Of a DNA stretch of 28,059 bases, positions 16,901 through 24,883 are shown one piece after another. The notes beneath the pieces were generated by a model. It was given only the letters and a program-made list of their open reading frames with translations, made no database searches and had not been told where the DNA came from. The position numbers were made by a program, and so were the translations under genes. This DNA is from CAZAQV01 sp964487255 (GTDB lineage: Bacteria; Myxococcota_A; Polyangia; Polyangiales; CAZAQV01), in NCBI GenBank assembly GCA_964487255.1, contig CAZAQV010000043.1, forward strand, positions 1 through 28,059, in the 5' to 3' direction. How positions within the stretch are numbered: the first letter of the stretch is position 1; every line of letters starts with the position of its first letter.

Positions 16901-17461
16901 CACGCCTTCGGGGTCCAGAGCAGTCTCGAGAAACTACGGGAGGACCTCCGCGTTCGAGCACAGTACCTGGCGGGGAAGGTGATCGAGCCACGGCTCAGAA
17001 GCTTCATTCTCGCTGCAATAGACGAATCAGTGGACAACCAGGAGTGGCTCGAATCCATCGTGATGATTGTCGCAGATCGGCCGGCGGAGACGTGGTCGGA
17101 CGACGACATCACCTCATTCGAGCTGAATCTCGGCGAGATGGCGCGGCGGTTTAAGAACCTTGAGGCCCTGCGGTCAGATGCGGCGGCTGCCGGGGGCCGG
17201 GAGGGTTTCGAAGCGAAACGCATCTCCCTTACAGCCGCGAGCGGCCGACAGACGAATCGAGTTGTGTGGGTCGACCAGGCAGCGGACGAGAAGATCACTC
17301 AGAAGGCGAATGAACTGCTAGACAGCCTAGAAGAAATCTCGGAGGCCCACCTCCGGGAAGCGATCTTAGCTCGGATGCTGGAGAAGACGTTCGGACATGA
17401 CAGTGAGGCTCCCGCATCGGACGGGGCTTCTATCACCGGAGAGGAGAAGAAGTATGCCTGA
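13964..17461 (+). CDS. sspC: SspC-like P-loop ATPase of the phosphorothioation complex
   Basis: 1165 residues, ATGA overlap with sspB. Walker A is GVYGTGKSS at 63-71; Walker B is LLIIDELGK at 188-196. The remainder is largely helical with no other domain I recognise by eye; a long region near 960-1020 (LRELGAVLQELRQHYEELL) looks like coiled coil. Size, order and context match SspC, the large ATPase that works with SspB and SspD during single-strand phosphorothioation, apparently powering DNA handling around the nick. It is the largest gene here. The end overlaps sspD by 8 bp. It could be described simply as a large AAA-like ATPase; the ssp assignment depends on synteny. Confidence 0.85.
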   Translation: MTALSHMFTVRRRFMRSVNLERDGDNPESLDGYVLTSRNVRLAERIFEAYAEPHRTRAWTFTGVYGTGKSSFANLLSALCAGKNQPVGRAAWDLVNAQEADGITQGIPDDGLVRAVVTARRESLRQTIIRGLALGCERFWGHRPGRKPGVVNRVLELADSGAAGLPADVDVAELARGVAEASGTGLLLIIDELGKVLEHAVRTAGREDLYLLQRLAELPAGPEDPPVLTIGLLHQAFSEYGHLLSSAEQAEWGKIQGRFEDVPFAEPADQMLRIVGHAISFHGDTADQDLVSGIADAWSNRLEEASPGSFVSEVLSAERCQEVLPLHPITALVLPNLCSRYGQNERSLFTFLASGEPNTLQRFLEETEVPQEGTLPLLRLPAVYDYFVDVANLGGANRVQMSRWSEVHTVVNDARGLHDDAIAALKTVGTLNLVSSSGPLRATRALVRDALTEDPAAEGESDHWDGVLEELVEKGFLTYRTQVDEYRVWQGSDFDIDAAVQEKLEGERRGLGAILQSFGTSAPVVAQRHSYQTGTLRYFDRRFVDKGTALTKLESKSRGSDGLIAYWVGEELPEDVPSATTDGLPLVLLATERIQPLRSAALELAALLQVEKTEAALQADGVGRTELKKRISLARGVLDRAMREAFDDVDARMLWARGERVDVGNFNALLSDLMDTWFTQGPVLWNELINRRKLTSQGSKAQRELITALLESWDEPRLGIDGTGPDFSIYSSVLAASGIHKKVDAEWVLGPPKDSPEVCLEGVWDAIERFCLNAVEEPRSIAELYKLLDRPPYGVKDGLIPVLLAAVLLHRSEDVSVYQEGSFVPVLTPAHFELLVKRPERFTVKHFELGGVRFSEYRQMLEQIGAVGESTLSGVRNETLLNVVRPLIQFAVALPGVTKRSRKVSETAQAVRDALLTSREPDELVFDALPSACGFDPFRPGQKGSTERRRRFLRELGAVLQELRQHYEELLRRCEQLVHHAFGVQSSLEKLREDLRVRAQYLAGKVIEPRLRSFILAAIDESVDNQEWLESIVMIVADRPAETWSDDDITSFELNLGEMARRFKNLEALRSDAAAAGGREGFEAKRISLTAASGRQTNRVVWVDQAADEKITQKANELLDSLEEISEAHLREAILARMLEKTFGHDSEAPASDGASITGEEKKYA

Positions 17462-18260
17462 CGGAAGCGTTCGACATATTCTCGGCATCTCGGGAGGCAA
17501 GGACTCCGCGGCTCTCGCGGTCCTCATGCACAAGAGAGTGCCCCAGATGGAGTACTTCTTCTGTGACACGCACAAGGAGCTCCCGGAGACATACGAATAC
17601 CTGGATCGGCTCAAGGCTCGCTTGGGGATCAAGATTACATATCTGAGCGCTGACCGAGGTTTCGACCACTGGCTCGATGTCTACGGGGGAATGCTGCCTT
17701 CCCCGACAGTGCGATGGTGCACCAAGCAGATGAAGATCCTCCCGTTGGAGAAGTTCATCGGGGACGATGACGCGATCAGCTACATCGGGATTCGTGCGGA
17801 CGAAGACCGGGACGGCTACATCTCCACCAAGCCGAACATCGAGGCTCGCTTCCCATTCAAGGAGGAGGGCCTGGTCAAGAAAGACATCGTCCGGCTCTTA
17901 GAAGACAGCGGCGTCGGGATGCCTTCTTACTACAAGTGGCGCTCGAGGTCGGGCTGCTTCTTCTGCTTCTTCCAGCGGAAGATCGAATGGGTGAAGCTCG
18001 CGGACGAACACCCGGACCTGTTCGAGAAGGCGGTCGCGTACGAGGAGGAGCACGCTGATGGCCGGTCCTTCTCGTGGACCCAGGGGGAGACCCTGCGAGA
18101 ACTCGTCGAGCGGCGTGAGGAGATCATCGCCGACTTCGAAGCCAAGCAGCAGCGAAAGAAAGCTCAGCCGCAGCCGAACCGATCTCTCGCCCAGGTGCTG
18201 GGTGGGATGATTGAGGAGGACGAGGAGGACTTCCGTGGATGCTCAGTCTGCCACATCTGA
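17454..18260 (+). CDS. sspD: SspD-like PAPS reductase/ATP pyrophosphatase family protein
   Basis: 268 residues from the ATG at 17454, with GGAGAGGAG upstream. The PP-loop ILGISGGKDSAAL at 9-21 binds ATP and adenylates the substrate. FFCDTHKELPETYEYL at 35-50 is the following strand-helix seen in PAPS reductases and DndC. Cysteines C89 (RWCTKQMK), C168 and C171 (SGCFFC), and C263 and C266 (GCSVC at the very end) could hold an Fe-S cluster or relay sulfur. In DndC/SspD proteins this subunit activates the DNA backbone and transfers sulfur received from the cysteine desulfurase. It is coupled to sspC by an 8-bp overlap and to the downstream sspA by a 26-bp overlap. Close relatives outside PT loci exist (other PAPS-reductase-like proteins), but the context is decisive. 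Confidence 0.9.
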   Translation: MPDGSVRHILGISGGKDSAALAVLMHKRVPQMEYFFCDTHKELPETYEYLDRLKARLGIKITYLSADRGFDHWLDVYGGMLPSPTVRWCTKQMKILPLEKFIGDDDAISYIGIRADEDRDGYISTKPNIEARFPFKEEGLVKKDIVRLLEDSGVGMPSYYKWRSRSGCFFCFFQRKIEWVKLADEHPDLFEKAVAYEEEHADGRSFSWTQGETLRELVERREEIIADFEAKQQRKKAQPQPNRSLAQVLGGMIEEDEEDFRGCSVCHI

Positions 18261-19419
18261 TGCCAATCTTGCCCGACCTATCTTTCTGGATGGCCATTCT
18301 ACAACGAGGATGGCTTCTGAAGTCATGGAAGCCATGTTGCCATTCTTCCGGGAATCCTTCGCCAATCCCAACTCCATATCAGGGAATGCGAGGTGCGCGT
18401 CCCAGGCTATCCGTACGGCCCGGAGGCAGATCGCTAATCTAGTTGACGGAGATCCCGCCAACGTCGTCTTCACTTCTGGCGCGACGGAGAGCATAAACCT
18501 TGCGCTCCAAGGATGGGTAGCTCATGAGGCCGCGCGTAGGCCCGTCTCTATCGTACATTCCCCCGTGGAGCACAAGGCCGTACTCAATACGCTTTCCGCT
18601 CTAACACGGCGCAGCGCAGCGCGTGCGTTTCCTCTGCACGTGGACCGCCTTGGTCGAGTGTCACTGGATGAAATCGAAGAGCAGTGCCGCACGGGCGCCG
18701 ACCTCCTAGTTCTGATGAAGGCGAACAATGAAGTTGGGAACATCTACCCTGTTGAAGAAGCCGCCCAAATAGCCAGGTCTTACGGGGTGCCGCTTCTGAG
18801 CGATGTTACCCAGGCTGTAGGATGGCTGAAAGCCAAGGAACCTTTGTACGGCGGACAAATGGTTGTTATATCCGCACACAAGTTTGGGGGCCCCAAGGGG
18901 ATCGGCGCACTAGTCCACGACGGGCGTCAGGGGCTAGCACCAATCTTCTTCGGAGGGGACGGGCGAGATCTCCGACCAGGCACTCCAAACGTTCCGGGAA
19001 TCGTTGGCTTTGGAGCTGCTGCGAGCTTGACGTGCGAGGGGCGGGAGACGACGGCATCACGCGTCAAGGGCCTGCGAGATCTCCTGCAGAAGGCCCTGCT
19101 CGCCGCCCACCCTTCAGCAAAGGTAAATGGCGATCAGGCTAACCGACTTCCCATGAATCTGAACATATCATTCGTGGGGCTCCCTAACGACGCCCTCCTT
19201 GCACGACTACAGGATAAGGTGACCTTCTCGTTGGGATCTGCCTGCAGCGCGAGTGAGAGTGGTCCCTCACATGTGTTGGCTGCCATGGCCCTTGCGACCG
19301 ACCGGGTCACGTCAGCGGTACGGTTCGGTCTAACTCGAGAGACGACAGGTGACGACATCAAGGCTGCTGGGCGCTATCTTAGCGACGAAATTGCAGCGCT
19401 CAGACAGCTGTTAGGCTGA
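18235..19419 (+). CDS. sspA: SspA/IscS-like cysteine desulfurase
   Basis: 394 residues, class V aminotransferase. GTG at 18235 follows AGGAGG at a good distance; the gene begins inside the end of sspD. PLP lysine K216 lies in ISAHKFGGPKG; H113 in VEHKAV and D190/Q193 in LLSDVTQA are the usual cofactor contacts. The catalytic cysteine C337 is in GSACSASESGPSHVL, the IscS/DndA-type loop. The enzyme takes sulfur from L-cysteine and passes it as persulfide to SspD. Base composition is clearly less GC-rich than in the preceding genes, with codons such as GTT, ATA and CTA, which suggests a separate origin or recent joining to the operon. Whether this gene is the dedicated sulfur donor or a duplicate of a housekeeping enzyme is settled only by its place in the operon. 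Confidence 0.9.
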   Translation: MDAQSATSDANLARPIFLDGHSTTRMASEVMEAMLPFFRESFANPNSISGNARCASQAIRTARRQIANLVDGDPANVVFTSGATESINLALQGWVAHEAARRPVSIVHSPVEHKAVLNTLSALTRRSAARAFPLHVDRLGRVSLDEIEEQCRTGADLLVLMKANNEVGNIYPVEEAAQIARSYGVPLLSDVTQAVGWLKAKEPLYGGQMVVISAHKFGGPKGIGALVHDGRQGLAPIFFGGDGRDLRPGTPNVPGIVGFGAAASLTCEGRETTASRVKGLRDLLQKALLAAHPSAKVNGDQANRLPMNLNISFVGLPNDALLARLQDKVTFSLGSACSASESGPSHVLAAMALATDRVTSAVRFGLTRETTGDDIKAAGRYLSDEIAALRQLLG

Positions 19420-19808
19420 AAGCGAATAATATTCAAGGCTCCACGTGTCCCGACCCGTTCCGACATGACATCGGTGACCTTTCGCTCGCGGTACTAACCT
19501 TTACCGCATCTTGAACGATTGGGCCCGGTGTGGTCTGATCGGTCTCCTCTTGACCAGCCCCGGCTATTATGCCTCGACGATGGCTACTGTCGACCTTAAA
19601 GCTTAGGGTGCCGGGACAGGCGGCTGGTAAGGGACTTTATATTGACAAGTATCGGTCTGCGGGGGCGCTCGGCTCAAAAATCTGGTTAACCGAACGGGCC
19701 GATACCGCAGCCACCTAATGGACCGCTCGCCCCCGAATGTCGACCTATGAGGATACACAGAATCACGGTCACCGTTGATGGACGGGGTGAAGGCGCCATG
19801 AGGAACCG
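19420..19808. other. 389-bp low-GC gap after the phosphorothioation operon
   Basis: No convincing gene, terminator hairpin or promoter. It is more AT-rich than its surroundings and includes a TTGACA at 19642-19647 without a properly spaced -10, a TTGACC…TATTAT pair with too short a spacer (19550-19570), and an 8-bp palindrome GGTTAACC near 19684. Short open frames on the minus strand are not protein-like. It may be a junction between the ssp operon and the right-hand module. Confidence 0.5.
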
Positions 19809-20186
19809 ATGACACTGGCAGATCACCGGCGACACCTGAAGTTCGAACTGATGGTTCGGCGTGACTTTACTGCGCGGCACGCCCTGCCGATCGTCTGGGC
19901 TGCATATGGTCTGCTGAAAACTGACCCCTCGTGCGTCGTGGGTGCGTGCGGTCACGCCTTGTGTACCACAGTGTGCGAAGCCCGACGGGATCTCAACGCG
20001 AGCAGTATGGTCACCGGCTATTACGCCCAGGTGACAGACAGGGCGCGAATGTGGCTCAAACGGCTTCAGAAGATCGCCCGTGCCTCAGACGACAGAGAGC
20101 ATCTTCACGCCTACACCCTCGCGCTAGACGGGCGGGATCCCGACCTTTCAACCGTCCAAGGCTGTACGTTCTACCGACACAGCTAG
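19809..20186 (+). CDS. Small Cys-rich hypothetical protein
   Basis: 125 residues, not recognised. Supporting coding: TGAGG five to six bases before the ATG, and GC-ending codons over the whole length. A cluster C42, C47, H49, C52, C56 (in SCVVGACGHALCTTVC) could bind zinc. The rest is mixed helix with WLKRLQKIARA near 80-90. The stop codon (20184-20186) overlaps the stop of the convergent PLD gene through a shared CTAG, so the two genes end tail to tail with no spacer. It sits between the ssp operon and the GHKL/helicase/PLD operon and could be an accessory protein of either. A non-coding explanation is not excluded. Confidence 0.5.
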   Translation: MTLADHRRHLKFELMVRRDFTARHALPIVWAAYGLLKTDPSCVVGACGHALCTTVCEARRDLNASSMVTGYYAQVTDRARMWLKRLQKIARASDDREHLHAYTLALDGRDPDLSTVQGCTFYRHS

Positions 20187-21112
20187 AACTCGCCGTTATA
20201 GGTGAGCACAGCCTCTGTGTGTTCACGGATGCCAAAGTGTTTGGGGTAGAACAACCGCAGCCATGAGCAAAGAGTCTCCCAGTCCTCGGCGGCATCAACA
20301 ACATCGACGTCATAGTCCGGGGCGATGCTGCGGAAGGTCTCCACCTGGGGGCCTGCAGCGGCACCAACGGTTGTCTCTGATGCGATAGTCCTGGCCACGA
20401 CGGCCATGCCGAGATCAAGGAAACGGTCGATGGCTAGGCCATCACCACACTTGCGGATGAACTCGCCCTCGGTGTCCTCCGGGTGGAGCAGCCATCGTTT
20501 AGCAAGTGCACTGTCACGCGAGGATGCAAGCCGCTGACGTATTCTGCGCTGGAAGGTCGCGAAGTCGGCGCTCGGGACCGGGACTGGCTCGTCATCGTCC
20601 GTTGCCAGTAAATGTTCCGGCGACAGACGCGCCGCTTCCGCGTGTGCTAGGTCCACCCGTGCTGCATCGACGGCGTCGGTGGCACCGTTGGTCAGGCCCC
20701 GTAGAAACCACTTCACCTCGGGCATAGCCGTAGTCACCGGGAGCAAGAGCTCCAAGTTCGGCCGCCGTGACCAGCCGAGCCCCTTATGCGTCACATTCGC
20801 GGATCCCCCAAGCCCGATTAGCATCCGCTCGCCTCGGTTGCCCGTGAGATACAGCTTGCCGTGAAGGTTCGCGTAGAGGTGGATCGCCCCGTTCCGGTCT
20901 GACACCGGTCCGAAGATGTTGGGGTCGGTCACTCCGGCCTTCACGGCCCGTGCCGGCCACGTCGTAAAGACGGTTATATCACCGCCGTCGGGAACGGCCC
21001 TGAGCACACGCCTCATTGCATCCAGGGTGATAAACGGGGCCACTACGATGAGGCGCTCCTTCATTTCGTCCAGGAACGCCTCGAAGAGGCTCCGGGGGCT
21101 GTGCTCGTCCAT
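20183..21112 (-). CDS. Phospholipase D-fold nuclease-like protein
   Basis: 309 residues. One HKD-type motif: HGKLYLTG with H84 and K86, followed by GLGGSANVTHKGLG (S104, N106) and NLELLLP (N119, E121). This is the H-x-K…G-S-x-N…N-x-E pattern of PLD-superfamily nucleases. Only one motif is present, so a dimer would be needed for a full active site, as in BfiI-type or defence-associated PLD proteins (compare DrmC of DISARM). The C-terminal half is unassigned. It is the last gene of a minus-strand operon, coupled to the GHKL gene by TGATG (21110-21114). It is the most likely DNA-cutting subunit of this module, which is inference. Confidence 0.85.
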   Translation of the reverse strand: MDEHSPRSLFEAFLDEMKERLIVVAPFITLDAMRRVLRAVPDGGDITVFTTWPARAVKAGVTDPNIFGPVSDRNGAIHLYANLHGKLYLTGNRGERMLIGLGGSANVTHKGLGWSRRPNLELLLPVTTAMPEVKWFLRGLTNGATDAVDAARVDLAHAEAARLSPEHLLATDDDEPVPVPSADFATFQRRIRQRLASSRDSALAKRWLLHPEDTEGEFIRKCGDGLAIDRFLDLGMAVVARTIASETTVGAAAGPQVETFRSIAPDYDVDVVDAAEDWETLCSWLRLFYPKHFGIREHTEAVLTYNGEF

Positions 21113-23355
21113 CAGTCGAGGTCTATGCCGAGATCGAGTAGCTTGCTTGGTTTCTGCCCTCCGAGTGTTGCGTCAACGGGACTGCCTTGCAGCATCTCTT
21201 CGCTGTCGGCGTTCTCGATGTAGTCACGTAGCCGCGCTCCCCAATCCTCCCGCAGACGGGGGAACGAGTCGCGCATCGGGTTGTTCGGGTTCAGCTCGAA
21301 CCGGAGCCAAGAAATGAGCATCCACGCGAGTCCATCACGGGCCTTCTTAAGGGTCTCTCGGGCCTCAGTCACACCCATGTTGTTAATGCGTTCGTTGGTG
21401 CCGCGTGCTGCGTCGAGGTACTGGCTCCACAATGGGTGGGTCGTGTTGACTCGGACGAACTTCAACGATCCCCGTTGCTCGGCACCACCGGTAGTCTCGC
21501 CGACGGAAAAGAACGCCGACGACTCGGGATCGGAGGCGGGTAGAAACACGTAGGCGAGACCCGAGTGCACGGCTTGCTTGATCCGCCGGACATCATCGTC
21601 GGTCATCGTCTCCCGAGCACCTGGAGTCTGGTTGATGATGTCATCGACGGCAGCGTCGACCTCGTCCTCCGTCGGCGGCGTCTTGCGTGTCTCGGCTTCC
21701 TGCTCCCCGGCTGTCTTCTCCTCTGGGGCGTTCTCACGGTCAGTGGTAGAGGCGTTCGACGCAGCCCCGGGCTCGGCGGAGCCTGTTGACCTCTCCCCCT
21801 CCTTTTGACCTCCCACAACGTCATTGAGGGCGTCGCGGATCACCTTCGCCACCCGGGCAACCGGATACACGGACCATTGCACCGTCCCGGGCGCCAACAG
21901 GCCGTCGTTGACAAGTTCGCGGCGAGTCTTACCGCTTTCCTGCTCGACGAGCTGGAGCGCCGACACGAACTGGTCAGCTGCCTGCTTGTTGTTGGCGACA
22001 CCGAACTCCTTGTCGAGTGCGGGCGGAAACTCGACCTCCAGGCTCATATAGCGGTCACGTGCCTCAGTGAACATGCGGTCGGTCATTTGGAGTTCACGTC
22101 CTGCCCGCATGATCGAGATGCCCTGGTTGGTCTTAGCGTGCCTGCCGAGGTGGGTCGTTCGACCGGCTTGGGGCCGGTAGCGAGCTTCGGGTTTGACGAG
22201 CGACCCGCGAATCCGCACGGGGTGGTAGTGCCCTTCCCGCTCCGATGCTTTGACGAAGACGACCCGTTCGTATGTGGCCCGTGTCATGAACGGAGCATCG
22301 TGACGCGGGTTCTTCCCTTCCTCCTCCTCTTCGGTCGTGGCCCACCAGCCGAGGTGGGTCTCCTCAGCTGGCATAAGGTAGAGCGGGTCGTTGGGCTTGA
22401 CGTCCCATTCGTCGTCGATGTGGTACCGCACCTCATCGAGAAGTTCGGGCTCGTCGGGTGTGTCCCTGGTAACGATCCGTATGGTCAGGTTGCGGTTCTT
22501 GGTCTTCTTGCCGCCCGAAAGGTCCGCAGCCTCCTCACTGTCACACAGCTCCTGCCACCGACTTAGAAGCAGTCCGCTCATGGCGTCCTCGACATCAGGA
22601 GCCGAGGGGCTGGAGTAGCCAACCAGCGGCGTGTCGTCCCCGAGGAACCTGCGGTACGTCCGTCCGAAGAAGCGAGAGACCTTGTCGGCCACGGTGTCGG
22701 GACGAAGCCAGGTGAGGTTGTCGAACTGCGACCACCGCACGATGGTGCCACTCCCAGCGGCCTTCCCGAGCACCTCAGGGGCGAGGGCATGGTCGATGAG
22801 GAATCGGGGGAACTTGACGCCTCTATTCGGAAGGGCAGTCTCCAGCCCGGGGTCGTTGCCGTCAGCAACGGGTCCTTCCGGAGGTGGATTCCGGATGCCG
22901 TTCTTTTCCGCCCACTTGAGATCGAGGCAGGTGTGGTGAGCGTTCGGGCGGCCACCCTGCCAACTCCAGAGGTCGGTTCGCAGGCACTGGGAGATCGAGG
23001 ACTGCGGTAGACCAAAGCCGAAGCGCCCCATCCCTTCACGGTTCTGGCGGTCACCGCCGCCAAACCGAATGCTGCGCCGCAGCGTCGCGGGGTCCATGCC
23101 TTTCCCATCGTCGATGACGTAGATGTCCTCGATGATCCGCGTTTCTCTTCGCGATTCCTCAGTGCGGTATCCGCGCCGTTCCACGATAAGGACGACGACG
23201 TTGTCGGCTAGGGCCTCGAACGAGTTGTCGATGATCTCTGCCAGAGCCTTCTCCGTGGTCTGGTAGCCAGCGGAACGGAGACTCTGGACGGCCACTTCGC
23301 CGTCAACTAGATCGGCGTCCTGATCGTGGGGAAACCTGTCGGTGTTATCAGTCAC
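21112..23355 (-). CDS. GHKL (MORC/Hsp90-like) ATPase
   Basis: 747 residues, GTG start. The Bergerat fold is clear: N-box EKALAEIIDNSFEAL (E40, D43, N44), G1 box VIDDGKGMDP (82-86), a following GGGDR and G2 box GMGRFGFGLPQSS (108-120). The next 350 residues would hold the S5-like transducer domain. Around 510-570 there is a Gly/Glu/Ala/Thr-rich, probably disordered linker (EGERSTGS, EEKTAGEQEAETRK), then a helical C-terminal domain. Such ATPases dimerise on ATP binding and clamp DNA. Bacterial MORC/MutL-type GHKL proteins in restriction-like loci with SF2 helicases have been described bioinformatically. It overlaps the helicase by 8 bp upstream and the PLD gene by 1 bp downstream. Confidence 0.87.
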   Translation of the reverse strand: MTDNTDRFPHDQDADLVDGEVAVQSLRSAGYQTTEKALAEIIDNSFEALADNVVVLIVERRGYRTEESRRETRIIEDIYVIDDGKGMDPATLRRSIRFGGGDRQNREGMGRFGFGLPQSSISQCLRTDLWSWQGGRPNAHHTCLDLKWAEKNGIRNPPPEGPVADGNDPGLETALPNRGVKFPRFLIDHALAPEVLGKAAGSGTIVRWSQFDNLTWLRPDTVADKVSRFFGRTYRRFLGDDTPLVGYSSPSAPDVEDAMSGLLLSRWQELCDSEEAADLSGGKKTKNRNLTIRIVTRDTPDEPELLDEVRYHIDDEWDVKPNDPLYLMPAEETHLGWWATTEEEEEGKNPRHDAPFMTRATYERVVFVKASEREGHYHPVRIRGSLVKPEARYRPQAGRTTHLGRHAKTNQGISIMRAGRELQMTDRMFTEARDRYMSLEVEFPPALDKEFGVANNKQAADQFVSALQLVEQESGKTRRELVNDGLLAPGTVQWSVYPVARVAKVIRDALNDVVGGQKEGERSTGSAEPGAASNASTTDRENAPEEKTAGEQEAETRKTPPTEDEVDAAVDDIINQTPGARETMTDDDVRRIKQAVHSGLAYVFLPASDPESSAFFSVGETTGGAEQRGSLKFVRVNTTHPLWSQYLDAARGTNERINNMGVTEARETLKKARDGLAWMLISWLRFELNPNNPMRDSFPRLREDWGARLRDYIENADSEEMLQGSPVDATLGGQKPSKLLDLGIDLD

Positions 23356-24883
23356 TTTGACTCCATAGTGCTTGCCAGTTCTGGAAGGCTTTCGCTACGT
23401 CGCTGAAGGCGCGGTCGTCGCTTTCGACGACGGTCACTATCTTGGCGGTCTCTGAACCACCGGCTTTCGGTCCTCGTATTGCCCGTCCGACCATCTGGCT
23501 GTAGAGCACGAGGCTCTTCGTTGGGCGAGCTATCACACAGAGGGTCGTGGTGGGCGCATCGAAGCCGGTGGTCAGAACGTCCACGTTGACGAGCACGCGG
23601 GCCTCGTCCGGGGCCTCCTTGAACCATTGGATGGCACTCTCGCGGTCGCTACTCGAGAGTCCGGCGTGAACCGCTCTGGCGGAGACGCCCTTAGTGTGCA
23701 AGAGGGCAGCCACAACTCGGGCATGCTCAACCCGGCCGACGAACACGATGACGCGTTTATGGCCATCCTTCACACCGTGATCGACCTCGACGGTGACTGC
23801 GGCGGTATGCGCCCCGACACCGTCGGCGTGCGGCGGAAGATCGACCTGTTCGAACTCCGCATCTGCGAGATAGCCCTGGCTTACGAGGAAGTCGATGGGG
23901 TTGTCGTGTCCCTCCGCCTTGGTCTCGAGGGTTACGCTTCGTCCGCGGAACATCGCTGCCAGCATCCGGTCTGGTTCTTGGTCGCCTGCCGCGGTTCTCC
24001 CGGGGGTTGCCGATAGGCCAAGAAGTCTAGCATGCGATGCCACCCGTTCGGTCACAGCCTTGTATGTCCGAGCGATGCTCTGGTGGGTTTCGTCGAAAAC
24101 CATGAGGGACACACGGTTCGCCAGTCCGTAGTACCTGTCCTCGTCGGACTTGAGCAGGGTATAGAGGGATTGCAGTGATGCTACGAGGACACCGTCAGTG
24201 ACAGTCGAGGCGTCATCTAATTCACCGCCCCATCCCGCCGCGACGGTAATCTCGCGGTCACCAAGAGCGGTCCAAGCTTTAGCGGCCTCTTCCATCGCCT
24301 GTTCGAGCAGCTCCTTGGACGATGCGACCCAGAGCACGACGGTTGGCTCGACGCGTCGGAGGTGACTAGCCACGACGTTCATCGCAGATCGCGTCTTGCC
24401 GGAGCCAGTAGGCATGTGGAGAATCACCCTTGTGTGAGCTTCGGCAAGGGCACGGTTGACGCGTCTGACCGCGCGCCGTTGATGGGAGAACAGTGTGTAC
24501 TCAGCGTCGGTCTTGGTGCTCTGCGGCGTGGCGTTTGACCGCGCGACGCTGGTGCGGGGCTGCGGCGGCGCTCCGAGTAGCTCCGCGAGCATCGGAAGAT
24601 GCTTTCTGACCGTGTCGAGAGAGACCTCATCCACCGCGATCCCCTCAGCCAGTGCGAGCCGTTCCGCCGACTGGAGATCCAGCACAGTGTGGATGGGCAC
24701 GTGCTTTTCGATCAGCGCTCGAAGGGTCGCCTCAATCCCTCCGAAATATGGCACGAACCCACCCACGACCTCCTCCCGGGAGGCACCAACCGCGATGGCG
24801 GCTTCCCACAAGACGGGTGCGACAACCCCGTCGAGCATACGGCGCTCTTCGAGTTTAAGAAGGAGGTCCGAAGCTGATGCCAT
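23348..24883 (-). CDS. SF2 DEAD/DEAH-box helicase (type III restriction/SSL2-like)
   Basis: 511 residues. Walker A MPTGSGKT at 157-164, motif II DETH at 264-267, motif III SATPGRT at 291-297, motif V VDVLTTGFDAP and motif VI QMVGRAIRG (463-471). The first 125 residues are a helical N-terminal domain of unknown role. The overall form resembles the ResIII/SSL2-type translocases of restriction systems; no nuclease domain is fused. TGATG at 24881-24885 couples it to the upstream 49-codon gene. Probably the DNA-loading or translocating component for the GHKL and PLD partners, analogous to other helicase-plus-nuclease modules; this is inference from context. Confidence 0.9.
   Translation of the reverse strand: MASASDLLLKLEERRMLDGVVAPVLWEAAIAVGASREEVVGGFVPYFGGIEATLRALIEKHVPIHTVLDLQSAERLALAEGIAVDEVSLDTVRKHLPMLAELLGAPPQPRTSVARSNATPQSTKTDAEYTLFSHQRRAVRRVNRALAEAHTRVILHMPTGSGKTRSAMNVVASHLRRVEPTVVLWVASSKELLEQAMEEAAKAWTALGDREITVAAGWGGELDDASTVTDGVLVASLQSLYTLLKSDEDRYYGLANRVSLMVFDETHQSIARTYKAVTERVASHARLLGLSATPGRTAAGDQEPDRMLAAMFRGRSVTLETKAEGHDNPIDFLVSQGYLADAEFEQVDLPPHADGVGAHTAAVTVEVDHGVKDGHKRVIVFVGRVEHARVVAALLHTKGVSARAVHAGLSSSDRESAIQWFKEAPDEARVLVNVDVLTTGFDAPTTTLCVIARPTKSLVLYSQMVGRAIRGPKAGGSETAKIVTVVESDDRAFSDVAKAFQNWQALWSQSD

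Noticed and set aside
13044..19419. BREX type 4 (which also has a PAPS-reductase-like protein)
   Set aside because: No PglZ, BrxC or BrxL-like gene is present; the DUF4007, ATPase, PAPS-reductase-like and desulfurase order is that of ssp.
19550..19570. TTGACC…TATTAT as a promoter for the small Cys-rich gene
   Set aside because: The spacer is only 9 bases and the site is 240 bases from the gene.
19603..19955. Minus-strand open frames over the low-GC gap
   Set aside because: Composition is not protein-like, there is no ribosome binding site, and they overlap the better-supported plus-strand gene.
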